Shown: positions 40,363 to 50,185, counted from the first letter of the stretch. The stretch is 64,000 nucleotides of DNA from Rikenellaceae bacterium (GCA_902363575.1 CABJAJ010000003.1:1-64000), one strand, 5' to 3'. Notes: generated by a model not told the origin, from the sequence alone. Numbers and translations are program-made.

Positions 40363-43347
40363 TTACTCCGAAACCGTCATTTTTTTCACGATTCCCCGGT
40401 CGGCGCGGCCGTCGATGTAAACGTAGAGCGGCTCGTCGAACGACACGCACCGCAGGTAGCGGCCCTCCTGCACGGCAGGCATCCCGTCGAGCAACTCCTC
40501 GCGGAAAATGCCGTCGCCGCGGAAGGGATTGATGGTCAGATAACCCACCCCGAGCGAGGTGACGTTCTGGAAAAAGTGGGTTCCCTGGCTCGGGTCGATT
40601 TCAAACCCCCGGATGCCGCACTCGACGATCACGCGGGCCTCGGAGATGTGCGTCCACTTGACCGGGATGCCCAGGTGAGGATCCGATGAACCCCAGCGGC
40701 CGGGTCCGACGAGCACGTAGGGGCGCCCCTGCTCCCGCATGCGGGCGTTGAGCGCGAGCAGCTCTTCGGCGATCGCCTCGGTCGCGAGGACGTCGAAAGC
40801 GCCCGAGCGCACATAGACGATATCCCTGATGCCGTCCATCGCCCCGATTCCCAGTGCGCTTTCGGCATAGATCAGGGCGTCGTCCAGCGGGATCGTCTTC
40901 CAGTCGATCGAGACGTTTTCGTCGCGCTCCACGATGGGGCGGATTTGCAACAGGTTGAAAATCCGCTGCTGTCCCGGCGCCACGTCCATATTGACGGCGA
41001 ATTCGATCTCCACGGGGCAGCGCATTTCGTCGATGCCGACCTGCAGCATGTCGCGCACGATTTCGGCCAGGGGGAACAGGCCGTATTTGAGGATCGGATT
41101 GAAGGTGAGCACCACGCCGCCCGGCGTGTCGAGGCTGTCGGCCAGCCGGTCGTTGGCGCGGTCCCACACCGAGGCCGCGAAGCGCGTGTTCCGCAGCGGG
41201 CGCAGCTCGTCCAGCCCGAGGCGGCGGATGTTTACCTCGTCGTCGGGCGAGGTGCGGAACGCCTCGGGCCGCAGGTCGAGGGCCAGCACTTCGGTCTGGG
41301 TTTCGCTCAGGGCCAGCCGCGGGGTGGAGGTCTGGAGCGCCCGTCGGGGATAGACGGGCGAGAACCGCAGCACGCGCCCGCCCTCGACGATGAGCTTGCC
41401 CAAACCCATCGCGATCTGGCAGATGCCCTCCTCCGGGCGCTCGTCGCCGATGGGGTAGTAGTTGATCGAGCGGGCGACGCCCGAAAGGGTCGGAAGGTAG
41501 AGTCCGTCCTGCTCCGAGCCGCACACTTCCTGCAGGATGACGGCCATCTTCTCCTCCGACAGCAGGTTCTGCGACGACTGGATGTAGGCCCGCGATGCGG
41601 CATAATAGACCGAGGCATAGACGCATTTGATCGCCTTGACCAGCAGACGGAGCATCTGGTCCTCGTTGTCGGTATGGGGGATCATATAGGTCGAGTAGAT
41701 GCCGGCGAAGGGCTGGTAATGCGAATCCTCCAGCTTGGAGGAGGAACGCACGGCCAGCGGCGCCCGCACGGTGCGGATGTAGGCTCTGAGCTGGTCGTAG
41801 AGCGGTTCGGGCAGCCGGGCGCCGACGAACTCGGCCAGGATCTCCTCGTCGGAGAACTCCTGTGCGATGATGTATTCGAGGCCGTTGTCGCGGATGAAGG
41901 CATCGAAGTAGTCGGTGGCGATCACCACCGAGCGGGGAATGGTGATGCGCACTTCGGGGTGCCTGTCGTAGAACCGGTACTTGATGAGCATGCTGTTCAT
42001 GAAGGCCAGGCCCCGCGCCTTGCCGCCGATCGAGCCCTCGCCCATGCGGGCGAAGGCGATGGAGTCGCTGTAGGTCTCGGGGTCGAAACGGGCGATCACC
42101 CCCTGCCCGAGCAGGTTGCGGTAGTCGCGGATCAGCCCGGTGAGCGCTTCCCGGTGCTCGGCCGTCGAGCGGAAGTGGCTGGCGTCGAGCCGGCGTATCG
42201 ACGCGGCCAGGGGAAAGAGCCCCCGCGAGTAGAGCCACTTGGAGAGGTTGTTCTGCCCGGTGTTGAACTCCAGCACGTCGTCGGGGATCGAGGCCAGCAG
42301 CTCCTGCATCTGCCGCAGGTCTTTGGCCCGGCCGATCACCTGTCCCGTCGCGAGGTCGCGGAAAAGAAAATCGCCGAATGCGAATTCGCGGGCCAGGTAG
42401 TCGCTCATCTGCGAAAGCAGCGTCTTGGAGTTTTTGGCGATGAAGCCGGCGCCGAGCTCTTCGGCGATCGGGCGGAAATCGGTCTGGGACGATTGCAGCA
42501 GCACGGGCATCAGCGGATTGTCCTGCCGGATCATGCGGCAGAGGTCGATGCCGGCGTCGCTTTTTTCGAGGGCCGGGGGGTCGTCGCGGTGCAGCACGAA
42601 GCCCACGTCGGAAATGACGCCCAGCAGGTTGTCCCTGTACCTATTATATAGGGCCTGCGCATCCTCGAAATTGGTCGCCAGCAGGATTTTGGGCCGCGAG
42701 CGTTTGCGCTGGATCAACTGGCCTTCGTTGTAGGCGTCCTTCAGGAATTCGGTGTTCTGCAACAGGATCAGCCGGTAGAGCTCGGGCAGGTAGGTCGAGT
42801 AGAAGCGGATCGAATCCTCCACGAGCAGGATGCTCTGCACCCCGCCCAGCAGGATGTCGTCGTCGGCGTTCATGCGGTCTTCGACGAGTTTGATGAGGGC
42901 GATAATCAGGTCGGTGTTGCCGTGCCAGCAGAAGATGTCGTCGATGCCCGAGCGGTCCTGCTCCTCCAGCCGGCGGTAGATGTCCTGCGAAAAGCTGGTG
43001 AGCAGGGCGATGGGAAGTGCGGGGCGCATCGCTTTGACCAGCTTGCCGAACGCGAAGACGTCGGGCGTGCCCACGTTGTACATGGTCAGCACGAAGTCGA
43101 AGCTGTCGTCCCGTTCGAGCAGGTCGAGGGCTTCGGCCGTGGAGCTCACGCGGGTGAAGGCGGGTGGATTCGAGAGGTTCAGGTCGAGGTACTCCTCCTT
43201 GATGCGGGATTCGATGTGGCCATCCTCCTCGAGGATGTAGCCGTCGTAGCTGCAGCAGACGAGCAGGATTTTGTGGATCCGGTATTTCATGTAGAGGTGG
43301 GAGGCGCCGTTGCGGACGTCGCGCGGCTCTGCGGGAGTGTGTTCCAT
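40363..43347 (-). CDS. Receiver-domain / PPDK_N (PEP synthase-like ATP-grasp) fusion protein
   Basis: A 994-residue protein often annotated as phosphoenolpyruvate synthase. Residues about 25-160 look like a receiver domain that has lost the phosphoacceptor Asp, and residues about 170-320 like a receiver that keeps it (ISDVGF, Asp247; Lys305 in FIAKNSK). From about 430 it is a PPDK N-terminal ATP-grasp domain: GSIGGKARGLAFM (439-450), PLAVRSSSKLEDS, NLLQIRPIVER. I find neither the phosphohistidine swivel domain nor the C-terminal PEP barrel, so PEP synthesis is unlikely; an ATP-dependent phosphotransfer or regulatory role is inference. Start at 43347, 22 bp after a full promoter. Monocistronic. 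Confidence 0.85.
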   Translation of the reverse strand: MEHTPAEPRDVRNGASHLYMKYRIHKILLVCCSYDGYILEEDGHIESRIKEEYLDLNLSNPPAFTRVSSTAEALDLLERDDSFDFVLTMYNVGTPDVFAFGKLVKAMRPALPIALLTSFSQDIYRRLEEQDRSGIDDIFCWHGNTDLIIALIKLVEDRMNADDDILLGGVQSILLVEDSIRFYSTYLPELYRLILLQNTEFLKDAYNEGQLIQRKRSRPKILLATNFEDAQALYNRYRDNLLGVISDVGFVLHRDDPPALEKSDAGIDLCRMIRQDNPLMPVLLQSSQTDFRPIAEELGAGFIAKNSKTLLSQMSDYLAREFAFGDFLFRDLATGQVIGRAKDLRQMQELLASIPDDVLEFNTGQNNLSKWLYSRGLFPLAASIRRLDASHFRSTAEHREALTGLIRDYRNLLGQGVIARFDPETYSDSIAFARMGEGSIGGKARGLAFMNSMLIKYRFYDRHPEVRITIPRSVVIATDYFDAFIRDNGLEYIIAQEFSDEEILAEFVGARLPEPLYDQLRAYIRTVRAPLAVRSSSKLEDSHYQPFAGIYSTYMIPHTDNEDQMLRLLVKAIKCVYASVYYAASRAYIQSSQNLLSEEKMAVILQEVCGSEQDGLYLPTLSGVARSINYYPIGDERPEEGICQIAMGLGKLIVEGGRVLRFSPVYPRRALQTSTPRLALSETQTEVLALDLRPEAFRTSPDDEVNIRRLGLDELRPLRNTRFAASVWDRANDRLADSLDTPGGVVLTFNPILKYGLFPLAEIVRDMLQVGIDEMRCPVEIEFAVNMDVAPGQQRIFNLLQIRPIVERDENVSIDWKTIPLDDALIYAESALGIGAMDGIRDIVYVRSGAFDVLATEAIAEELLALNARMREQGRPYVLVGPGRWGSSDPHLGIPVKWTHISEARVIVECGIRGFEIDPSQGTHFFQNVTSLGVGYLTINPFRGDGIFREELLDGMPAVQEGRYLRCVSFDEPLYVYIDGRADRGIVKKMTVSE

Positions 43348-43696
43348 AGCAAAAGAGTTTGACCGATACAAAGATAGTACAAACCGTGCCCAAAGCCAAA
43401 CGATCCCGCCCGATGGCCCGGCGGAACCATGCGCCGTTCGTGCCCGACGGGTCGCACGGGCCCGGGCAGCCGCTTCGAGCGGAGACGGCCGGGTTGCCGC
43501 GTGACCGTGCGGCGCGATGGTATGCCGGGCTGCGGTATGCCGGATAGCGGGTCGTGGCCCGGCGCCTGCACAGGGGAGACCGGAATGCGGATTTCGGCTG
43601 ATATGCGGTTTGCGGCACTTCATGTAGCCTGTGTCCGCAGGGCTGCCGACGGGCGGATGACGGCGGCCTGTCTGCTGCCTCCGCCCCGTGCGCAGT
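43348..43696. other. Gene-free stretch upstream of the PPDK_N fusion gene
   Basis: These 349 bp separate the fusion gene from the methyltransferase, both on the minus strand. Apart from the promoter at 43369-43399 I see nothing convincing: the sequence is very GC-rich and open on several frames without coding character. Confidence 0.5.
43369..43399 (-). promoter_or_regulatory. Promoter of the PPDK_N fusion gene
   Basis: On the minus strand TTG (43397-43399), 20 bp, TATCTTTG (43369-43376). The 17 bases CGGTTTGTACTATCTTT are identical to the upstream copy of the duplicated promoter at 56905-57038. Confidence 0.8.
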
Positions 43697-44323
43697 TCAG
43701 ACCACGGCCCGGCAGACCATGTGGCGCCACAGGTAAGGCACGCGGCCGGCGCCCCGGATACGGATGTCGTGGTAGCCGGCCTGCAGGAGCAGGAGCGTGA
43801 GGGTGCGCCGCGACCAGAATTTGATGTGTCCGCCCTCCCAAAGTGCGCTCAGGTGGTAATCCATGCGGCCGGCGAGGGCGATCGTCAGGTTTTTGAGGTA
43901 GCCGTGGTAGGGGGTGGTGACGATCAGCTCGCCGCCGCCCGACTGCCGGAGCAGGTCCCTGGCGAAGCAGACCATCGTGAGCGGGCTGTAAAGGTGTTCG
44001 ATCACCTCCATACAGAGCACCGTGCGGAACGGAATCGCACGCAGCGGTTCGGGCAGCTCGGCCGAGCTCACGTCGCAGCGGAAGAAGTGTCCCGGGTGGC
44101 TGCGGTTGGCGATGTCGATGCCGTCGGGCGAGGCGTCGATTCCGTAAACCGTGTATCCGGCGTCCAGCAGCCGGTTGGCGAAGTAGCCGTTGCCGCATCC
44201 CACGTCCAGAATCGGGGCCTGTTTGTCCGGTAGCAGCCGCAGAATCGGCTGTTCGAGCAGGCGGTGATAGGATTTGGGACATTCGTCCCGCCATCCGAAT
44301 TTTTCGTAAACGGGTTGGGTCAT
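43697..44323 (-). CDS. SAM-dependent methyltransferase, class I
   Basis: A 208-residue Rossmann-fold methyltransferase. Motif I is ILDVGCGNGYFANRLL (about 38-53), followed by VYGIDASPDGIDIA with the acidic ribose-binding Asp, and MEVIEHL for motif IV-like contacts. The C-terminal half (KFWSRRTLTLLLLQAGY) resembles UbiG/Methyltransf_23-type enzymes acting on lipids, quinones or glycans; the substrate cannot be assigned. The start is the ATG at 44323; a full promoter lies at 44393-44423, inside a longer open frame, which supports the shorter protein. Monocistronic. Confidence 0.85.
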   Translation of the reverse strand: MTQPVYEKFGWRDECPKSYHRLLEQPILRLLPDKQAPILDVGCGNGYFANRLLDAGYTVYGIDASPDGIDIANRSHPGHFFRCDVSSAELPEPLRAIPFRTVLCMEVIEHLYSPLTMVCFARDLLRQSGGGELIVTTPYHGYLKNLTIALAGRMDYHLSALWEGGHIKFWSRRTLTLLLLQAGYHDIRIRGAGRVPYLWRHMVCRAVV

Positions 44324-44392
44324 CGAGAAGCGTGTTGCGCCGGTAAAGCGTACTTGCCTTACTGACAGGTCGGGGGGATCTGTGAACTGCAG

Positions 44393-44423
44393 CAAATGTA
44401 CGTATTCCGGACGATCTATCCAA
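44393..44423 (-). promoter_or_regulatory. Promoter of the methyltransferase gene
   Basis: On the minus strand TTG (44421-44423), 20 bp, TACATTTG (44393-44400): full consensus. The leader would be about 65 nt to the ATG at 44323. Confidence 0.75.
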
Positions 44424-44658
44424 TTTCCAGCGGATTTTTTTCACCCTTCCCCTCCATGCCGGCGGCTGTGCGTTGCCGGTTTTCGGGCCGCCGCCTTCCG
44501 CGCACATTGAGATCGTCCCTGAGCGCGGGCGGATTTCCGCCGCTCCGCCTCCGCCTGCGGTGCGTTACGGTAAGGTGCGGAGGGTGCGTGACGAGTCCGC
44601 CGCCGGCTATGCGCGTGAAAAATAAGCCGGACGGGGCGCAAAAAAGCGGGCCGCACAC

Positions 44659-44689
44659 TTGCTTCTGCGGGCGGTTTATATTACTTTTG
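44659..44689 (+). promoter_or_regulatory. Promoter of the GNAT-like gene
   Basis: TTG at 44659-44661, 20 bp, TACTTTTG at 44682-44689, 20 bp before the ATG at 44710. Confidence 0.75.
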
Positions 44690-44709
44690 TACGATAAACG
44701 CTTAACCCG

Positions 44710-45918
44710 ATGGCTTCAGACAAGTACATCCTGCAGGAGGTCGTCTCCCCGCGACTGGAGAGGGAGTGGCTCGACCTGCCGAAGAAAATATACCGGGGCA
44801 ACCGCAACTGGGTCTGCCCGCTCGACAGCGACATCCGGGCCGTCTTCGATCCCCGCCGCAACGAGCTGTTCGCCGACGGGGAGGCGATCCGCTGGGTCGC
44901 CCGCAACGCCGCCGGGGAGGTCGTGGGGCGCATCGCCGCCTTCTACGACCGCGAACATGCGATGATCGAGGAGCAGCCCACCGGCGGCTGCGGTTTCTTC
45001 GAGGCCATCAACGACCAGGCGTTGGCCGACCTGCTCTTCGATGCCGCCCGCATGTGGCTCGCCAGCCGGGGCATGGAGGCTATGGACGGGCCGATCAACT
45101 TCGGCACGCGCGATTCGTGGTGGGGGCTGCTGGTGCAGGGCTACGAGTTCCAGCCCCTCTACGCCAACCCCTACAACCCGCCTTATTACAAGGATCTGTT
45201 CGAGGCTTACGGTTTCAAAAACTACTTCAACCAGAACACCTACATCTGGCGCGTGTACGACGACGACATCAACGCGGCGGCATACGACCGGGCCAAGCGG
45301 CTGTTCAGCAACCCCGGCTACCGCTTCGAGCATATCGACAAGGGCAACCTGGAGGATGCTGCCGAGAGTTTCCGCCTGATCTACAACAAGGCGTGGGCCC
45401 TCTTCACGGGGGTCAAGCCGATGGACAAGGAGCAGGCGTTGAAGATTCTCAATACGCTGCGCCCCATCATCGACCCCAACATCATCTTCTTCGCCTACTT
45501 CAACGACGAGCCCATCGGATTCTTCATCATGGTGCCCGACCTGAACCGGCTGATCGGCCGTTTCAACGGTCGTTTCGGCTGGCGGCAGAAGCTGCGGCTG
45601 ATGTGGGACCTGAAGGTGACCAAGCGTTGCGACCGTATTTTCGGCATCATCTTCGGCATCACCCCCGAGTTCCACGGCAAGGGGGTCGAGTCGGGGATGA
45701 TGTGCCATATTCTCGAAAACTACGTGCGCACGGACAAGAACCACTACAAGACCATCGAGTTCGCGTGGATCGGGGATTTCAACCCCGTGATGAACCGCAT
45801 GATCGAAACCTACGTCTGCGCCACGCGCCACAAGATGCACACCACCTACCGCTACCTATTCGACCGCAGCCGGGAGTTCCGCCGCTGTCCGCGCCTGGGG
45901 GTGAAACGACGCGAGTAG
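44710..45918 (+). CDS. GNAT-like acyltransferase-fold protein
   Basis: A 402-residue cytoplasmic protein of a family widespread in Bacteroidota but without a known function. The N-terminal part (FVDLPKKIY-type: WLDLPKKIYRGNRNWVCPLD) and the segment AMDGPINFGTRDSWWGLLVQGY are characteristic; the C-terminal half (IFFAYFNDEPIGFFIMVPDLN, then FGIIFGITPEFHGKGVESGMM) has the beta-strand and P-loop-like pattern of GNAT acetyltransferases (GKGVESG in place of the Q/RxxGxG/A motif). It precedes gcvT by 37 bp and both may share the promoter at 44659-44689. Substrate unknown. Confidence 0.75.
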   Translation: MASDKYILQEVVSPRLEREWLDLPKKIYRGNRNWVCPLDSDIRAVFDPRRNELFADGEAIRWVARNAAGEVVGRIAAFYDREHAMIEEQPTGGCGFFEAINDQALADLLFDAARMWLASRGMEAMDGPINFGTRDSWWGLLVQGYEFQPLYANPYNPPYYKDLFEAYGFKNYFNQNTYIWRVYDDDINAAAYDRAKRLFSNPGYRFEHIDKGNLEDAAESFRLIYNKAWALFTGVKPMDKEQALKILNTLRPIIDPNIIFFAYFNDEPIGFFIMVPDLNRLIGRFNGRFGWRQKLRLMWDLKVTKRCDRIFGIIFGITPEFHGKGVESGMMCHILENYVRTDKNHYKTIEFAWIGDFNPVMNRMIETYVCATRHKMHTTYRYLFDRSREFRRCPRLGVKRRE

Positions 45919-45955
45919 CCCGATGCACGAAAAACGCAAAACCTAATACAACCTT

Positions 45956-47056
45956 ATGAAAACCACCGTATTTACCAAGTATCACATCGCCGCCGGAGCC
46001 AAAATGGCCGAGTTCGCGGGCTACAACATGCCCATCGAGTTCACGGGCATCAACGACGAACACCTGACCGTGCGCGAGCGGGCGGGCGTGTTCGACGTGA
46101 GCCACATGGGAGAGATCTGGGTCAAAGGCCCCAAGGCCCTCGCTCTGTTGCAGCGCATCACGACCAACGACGTGTCGAAACTCGTGGACGGCAAGGTGCA
46201 GTACACCTGCATGCCCAACGGACGTTGCGGTATCGTGGACGACCTGCTGGTCTATCGCATCGACGCCGAGACCTACCTGCTGGTGGTCAATGCCGCCAAC
46301 ATCGAAAAGGACTGGAACCACATCTGCGCCGAGGGCAAGGCGTTCGGCATGGAGGCCGGCCACGGCAAGGAGCTGTACAACGCTTCGGACGAAATCTGCC
46401 AGCTCGCCGTCCAGGGGCCTCTGGCCATGAAGATCGTGCAGAAGATGTGCGCCGAGCCGGTCGAGGAGATGGAGTATTACACCTTTCGCAAGATGCCCGT
46501 GGCGGGCTGCGACGCCATTCTTTCGATCACGGGCTACACCGGGTCGGGCGGCTGCGAAATCTACGTGGCCAACGAGGACGGCGAGAAGCTCTGGAAGGCG
46601 CTCTGGGAGGCCGGCGAGGAGTTCGGACTGAAGAACATCGGCCTCGGCGCCCGCGACACACTGCGTCTGGAGAAGGGTTTCTGCCTCTACGGTAACGATA
46701 TCGACGACACCACGTCGCCCATCGAGGCCGGGCTCGGCTGGATCACCAAGTTCGCCGAGGGCAAGGATTTCATCGACCGCGCCTGCATGGAGCGCCAGAA
46801 AGCCGAGGGCGTGACCCGCAAGCTGGTGGGCTTCAAGCTGCTCGACCGGGGTATTCCGCGTCACGGCTATGAGCTGGCCGCTCCCTCCGGCGAACGGATG
46901 GGCGTCGTTACCTCGGGTACGATGTCGCCCTGCCTGCATATCGGGGTGGGGATGGGCTACGTGCGGCCGGAATTCGCCAAGCCCGGCACCGAAATCGCCG
47001 TGGTGATCCGCGAAAAGCTGCTGCGTGCCGAGGTGGTGCGTCTGCCTTTCGTCTGA
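45956..47056 (+). CDS. gcvT: Aminomethyltransferase (glycine cleavage system T protein)
   Basis: The T protein releases ammonia and transfers the one-carbon unit from the aminomethylated H protein to tetrahydrofolate. The 366-residue protein has [49 protein letters not shown] and [20 protein letters not shown], the family's folate- and lipoyl-site motifs. gcvH and gcvP are not in the window, so the system is split. Expressed probably with the preceding GNAT-like gene. Confidence 0.95.
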   Translation: MKTTVFTKYHIAAGAKMAEFAGYNMPIEFTGINDEHLTVRERAGVFDVSHMGEIWVKGPKALALLQRITTNDVSKLVDGKVQYTCMPNGRCGIVDDLLVYRIDAETYLLVVNAANIEKDWNHICAEGKAFGMEAGHGKELYNASDEICQLAVQGPLAMKIVQKMCAEPVEEMEYYTFRKMPVAGCDAILSITGYTGSGGCEIYVANEDGEKLWKALWEAGEEFGLKNIGLGARDTLRLEKGFCLYGNDIDDTTSPIEAGLGWITKFAEGKDFIDRACMERQKAEGVTRKLVGFKLLDRGIPRHGYELAAPSGERMGVVTSGTMSPCLHIGVGMGYVRPEFAKPGTEIAVVIREKLLRAEVVRLPFV

Positions 47057-47177
47057 TCCGCCTTTCATGCACACGACGGCCGGAATCTCCGCTGCGGACT
47101 CCCGCGGCGGAGCTTTCCGGTCTTCGCTTTTCCCTTGCGGCGCCGGACTGCCCGCTCCGCCGCGTAACATTTGACCG

Positions 47178-47765
47178 ATGATTACCACCGCCGAACTCGA
47201 ACGCACCGTCGAATACCTGTGCGACATCTATCCCGAGCGGCAGGCCGAGCTGGAGCCGCTCTCGGAACGGATACGCAGCTCGTCGGGCCGCAGCCTCACC
47301 GACCGCTCGAACAGCGAGGGACACCTCACCGTGAGCGGCACGGTGCTCCATGTGCGCACGGGCCGCGTGCTGCTGCTCCACCACCGGGCCCTGGGCCTCT
47401 GGATTCCGCCCGGCGGCCATATCGAGCCCGGGGACGACTCGCTTCCCGCGGCAGCGGCCCGCGAAGTGTGCGAAGAGACGGGCATCTGCGGCCATGCGCT
47501 GCGTCCCGTCTGCATGTCGGGCGGATTGCAGACCGCACTCGACTTCGACGTCTTTACCGTCCCGGCCAACGAGCGGCGCGGGGAGGGGGCGCACCGGCAT
47601 TACAACCTGCGCTACCTGTTCCTTTACGACGGGCCGGAGGAGGTGCGTATCGCGCCCGAAGAATCGCTGGGCTATCGCTGGTATCCGCTCGACGATCCCT
47701 ATGTGCGGCGGCTTTACGAGAGGATTTGGAGCCGGCTGCGGCAGCTTGTTCCCTTGCCGCGCTGA
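47178..47765 (+). CDS. Nudix hydrolase
   Basis: A 195-residue Nudix-fold pyrophosphatase. The Nudix box lies at about residues 79-103 (PPGGHIEPGDDS, then REVCEETGI) with Glu96, Glu99 and Glu100 as metal ligands; it has one extra residue between the Gly and REx2EE parts, as in a known subgroup. It should hydrolyse a nucleoside diphosphate linked to another moiety in the cytoplasm; the substrate is not predictable. It follows gcvT after about 120 bp with a GC hairpin-like region between. Monocistronic or distal to gcvT. Confidence 0.88.
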   Translation: MITTAELERTVEYLCDIYPERQAELEPLSERIRSSSGRSLTDRSNSEGHLTVSGTVLHVRTGRVLLLHHRALGLWIPPGGHIEPGDDSLPAAAAREVCEETGICGHALRPVCMSGGLQTALDFDVFTVPANERRGEGAHRHYNLRYLFLYDGPEEVRIAPEESLGYRWYPLDDPYVRRLYERIWSRLRQLVPLPR

Positions 47766-48188
47766 CGGCTTGCCGGATTTTCTCCGCGCTGCGCGACCGA
47801 ATTGCTGCGGCACTCCGGTGCGGAGGGCAGCAACGCTTCGTGACGGCTTCGGGTTTCGGCCGCCTGTGTTGCGGGGGCGGATTTTTCCCGGCTGCCAAGC
47901 GGCGGATCGTATTCCGTTGGCCATGCGATCAGGCCGGGGTGCGCTGTTCGCCGCTGACCGGGCGTCATTTTCCGGTTATCGTTTTCCGTCTGCCTGTTGC
48001 TTGTTCGGTGACGGCCGCTCTTCGCGGTCGTTCCGGCTTGTCTGCGCTGCCTGTCCGTTTTCGGTCGGCGGGCTTTCGGGCTGCTGAGCCGGTGTCGGGC
48101 TTCGACGCCATCGCTGCGACCGGGCCGAATGAAAATGCGCCGCAATCCGGCTTGGACCGGACTGGCGGCGCATGAAACGGCTGCGGGA
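47766..48188. other. Gene-free GC-rich stretch after the Nudix gene
   Basis: These 423 bp between convergent genes have open frames in several registers, but all are shadow-like, rich in Arg, Ser and Pro, and none has a start context or homology that I recognise. The only structure is the hairpin at 48135-48173, which ends the lipoprotein transcript from the right. Confidence 0.55.
48135..48173 (-). terminator. Hairpin after the 48189 lipoprotein
   Basis: ATGCGCCGC at 48135-48143 pairs with GCGGCGCAT at 48165-48173; a smaller CCGG/CCGG pair sits in the loop. On the minus strand the hairpin is followed by TTTTC, 16 bp past the stop. Confidence 0.6.
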
Positions 48189-48824
48189 TCAGTTTTCCTT
48201 GACGGTCAGCGTTCCGTCGGGCCCGACGGTCGCCTCCGCCTCGTAGTAGAGGTAGGTGGTCTGACCGGCGCTGGTCTCGGTCTCTTTTCCGTTCTCGGTG
48301 AAACGGACGGTGAACGAGGTGTGCTGCTCGCCGAATTTCTTATTCCGGTTGAAGACGCTGTTGCCTGCGGGTACGGTCTCCTCGATGAGATACCGACCGA
48401 CCGACTTGAAGGTGTGGCCTTCGGGGATTCTCGTCTTGACCTCCTCGATCCGGGAGGCGATCAGTTGCGGGTCGATCTGCGCGAGGTCGATGCCGACGGT
48501 CGATTCGTACTGCGGGGCCTCGAACGTGCGGTCGAGGTCGCGCAGCCGCGAGGGTTGCTGACCGTTCAGGAAGAAGGTCTGGGTAAAGGCCTGGTCGTCC
48601 TGATTGACCATCTTTACCACGATGTAGCCGAGGTTGTCGGAGAGTTCGTCGGCTTCGGAGAAGTCGAGATGGTAGATTTTGAACCGTTCGCCGTCCACGT
48701 TCTTGCGAACGACTTCGATAGCCTTGGCATAGCTCTCGGCCTTATCGGTCGGGTAACCCGTGATGGCGGAGCAGCCCGCCAGGGTACATGCGGCGACGAT
48801 CGCCGCGAGGATTGATTTACGCAT
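48189..48824 (-). CDS. Lipoprotein of unknown function
   Basis: A 211-residue lipoprotein: signal MRKSILAAIVAACTLAGC with Cys18. The mature part has a mixed alpha/beta pattern, with an Ala/Glu helix AESYAKAIEVVRKN, strands YIVVKMVNQDDQAFTQTFFL, and a C-terminal strand pair TYLYYEAEATVGPDGTLTV. I do not recognise the family. The open frame continues to 48941 but crosses a TAAATTTG box at 48939-48946, so the ATG at 48824 is the start. Monocistronic; convergent with the Nudix gene. Confidence 0.7.
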   Translation of the reverse strand: MRKSILAAIVAACTLAGCSAITGYPTDKAESYAKAIEVVRKNVDGERFKIYHLDFSEADELSDNLGYIVVKMVNQDDQAFTQTFFLNGQQPSRLRDLDRTFEAPQYESTVGIDLAQIDPQLIASRIEEVKTRIPEGHTFKSVGRYLIEETVPAGNSVFNRNKKFGEQHTSFTVRFTENGKETETSAGQTTYLYYEAEATVGPDGTLTVKEN

Positions 48825-49099
48825 AAGTTGAGTTTTGATGGTTGTTCTTTCATGTGCGCATACCGGCTGCGGGTCTGACATATCCCTGCCGACAGGAATT
48901 CGAGGGTTCGATTCGGACCGCCCGGTAGTGCAACGGTGCAAATTTAAGATAAAACCGGATCAATTGATTCGCGCGGATCGGTTTTTTTACAGGGCGTCCG
49001 GCCCCGGCGACGACCCGTCGGAAGCGTTTGAGGGGCTGACGTCGGCGTTATCCCGTCCGGGAGCTGCTGCCGCTTCATCGCTGTCGGTTCGGTTGAGCC

Positions 49100-49972
49100 T
49101 TACAGCCTTATCCTGAAACCCAGTTCGATGCTTGCCGTATGCTGGTATTTATATCGGGTTCCGTTGGCAAACTGAACAAAGGTCGGGCGGTAGCTCAGAC
49201 CGACATGGAACGTGCCGCGGGTATAATAGTGACACCGAAATACCAATCCGAGCGAATTGGAGCGACGATCCGCGCTCGCATCCTGCCAGGGCTCGGTGTC
49301 GTCCTTCGGTCCGTAATCGACGGTATTCCACGTGTCGTGCGAAAAACAAAGGCCGTAACCCAGCGAGAGCCTGTTGCGAAGCAGCATGTGGTTGTTCGAC
49401 ACGGCGACGTAAAGCGATCCGTGGTACTCTTCCACCCCGCTGCCGAAATCGACCATTGCCGGAAAAGGTAGCATGAAATTCATTATTCCGCCGCCCGTCA
49501 CGTTGAGGAACAGGCTGTTCGTGTAAAAACAATCCACTCCGAGGGCTATCCCCATAAAGCCGCCTCCCGACCTGGATTCATTTCCGTATGCCGAACGGAA
49601 GAGATTTGCATGGGGGAAACCAAGCTGGAAATTGACGACGCCCCGGTGGGCGTAAAACGTGTTGTGCAGATGATTGTTCCGGCTGAGTTTTTCGATCTTT
49701 CGGTCGGTAAGATTGAACCGGATGTTCCGTGAAGAGGGCGTCAGCAGGATCGTATCGGTCTGCAAATCCCGGATCAGCACCAGGGTCACCGTCTCCCCCG
49801 GCTTCATGGGGATGAAATTGAGCTCGTCCTTTTGCAACCGCATCGTATCGGTATCGATAACGGCTTTCATCGACTCATGCGGAATAATCGACGTTCCGCC
49901 TATCCGCGCGACGTAACCTGTCGCGCAGGAGGACAGGGTGCCGACGCATAGAAGCAGGAGGAATAGTCGCAT
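49100..49972 (-). CDS. Lipoprotein with predicted outer-membrane beta-strand domain
   Basis: A 290-residue protein with lipobox TLSSC (Cys16), then a beta-sandwich-like segment (MKPGETVTLVLIRDLQTDTILL, phosphate-free and DUF-like) and from about residue 105 alternating amphipathic strands with aromatic girdles (GVVNFQLGFPHANLF, YVAVSNNHMLLRNRLSLGYGL, YHVGLSYRPTF-like repeats) ending ELGFRIRL. This pattern suggests a small beta-barrel or a beta-rich outer-membrane lipoprotein. No family that I can name. A weak TATCTTTA box lies at 49989-49996 on the minus strand. Confidence 0.65.
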   Translation of the reverse strand: MRLFLLLLCVGTLSSCATGYVARIGGTSIIPHESMKAVIDTDTMRLQKDELNFIPMKPGETVTLVLIRDLQTDTILLTPSSRNIRFNLTDRKIEKLSRNNHLHNTFYAHRGVVNFQLGFPHANLFRSAYGNESRSGGGFMGIALGVDCFYTNSLFLNVTGGGIMNFMLPFPAMVDFGSGVEEYHGSLYVAVSNNHMLLRNRLSLGYGLCFSHDTWNTVDYGPKDDTEPWQDASADRRSNSLGLVFRCHYYTRGTFHVGLSYRPTFVQFANGTRYKYQHTASIELGFRIRL

Positions 49973-50185
49973 AGGGGCGGTTTTGATTATAAAGATAATA
50001 AAAAAGGTTGATCCGATGATTCAACCGCTGTCTCAGCGGATAATTTTATCTGTTAGCTCTTGCTGCCGCTGTTTTTGTATCGCCCTTGCTCCCGACTTAT
50101 TCCGGGATATAATGCGCCTGTCGCAATATCCAAAAGTCCGCGATGCCCGAACAGGAAAACAACCGTCGGCACTCTCAGACCCGAC

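Larger units (their letters stand above)
44324..44709. other. Divergent intergenic region with two promoters
   Basis: A 386-bp gap between divergent genes. It holds two full promoters, listed separately: one on the minus strand for the methyltransferase and one on the plus strand for the GNAT-like gene. The middle part (about 44430-44650) is GC-rich and has no further feature that I can support. Confidence 0.55.

Noticed and set aside
48895-48925. A GGGTTCGATTC stretch like a tRNA T-arm
   Set aside because: The flanking bases do not form a T-stem, and no acceptor, D or anticodon arm can be found around it.
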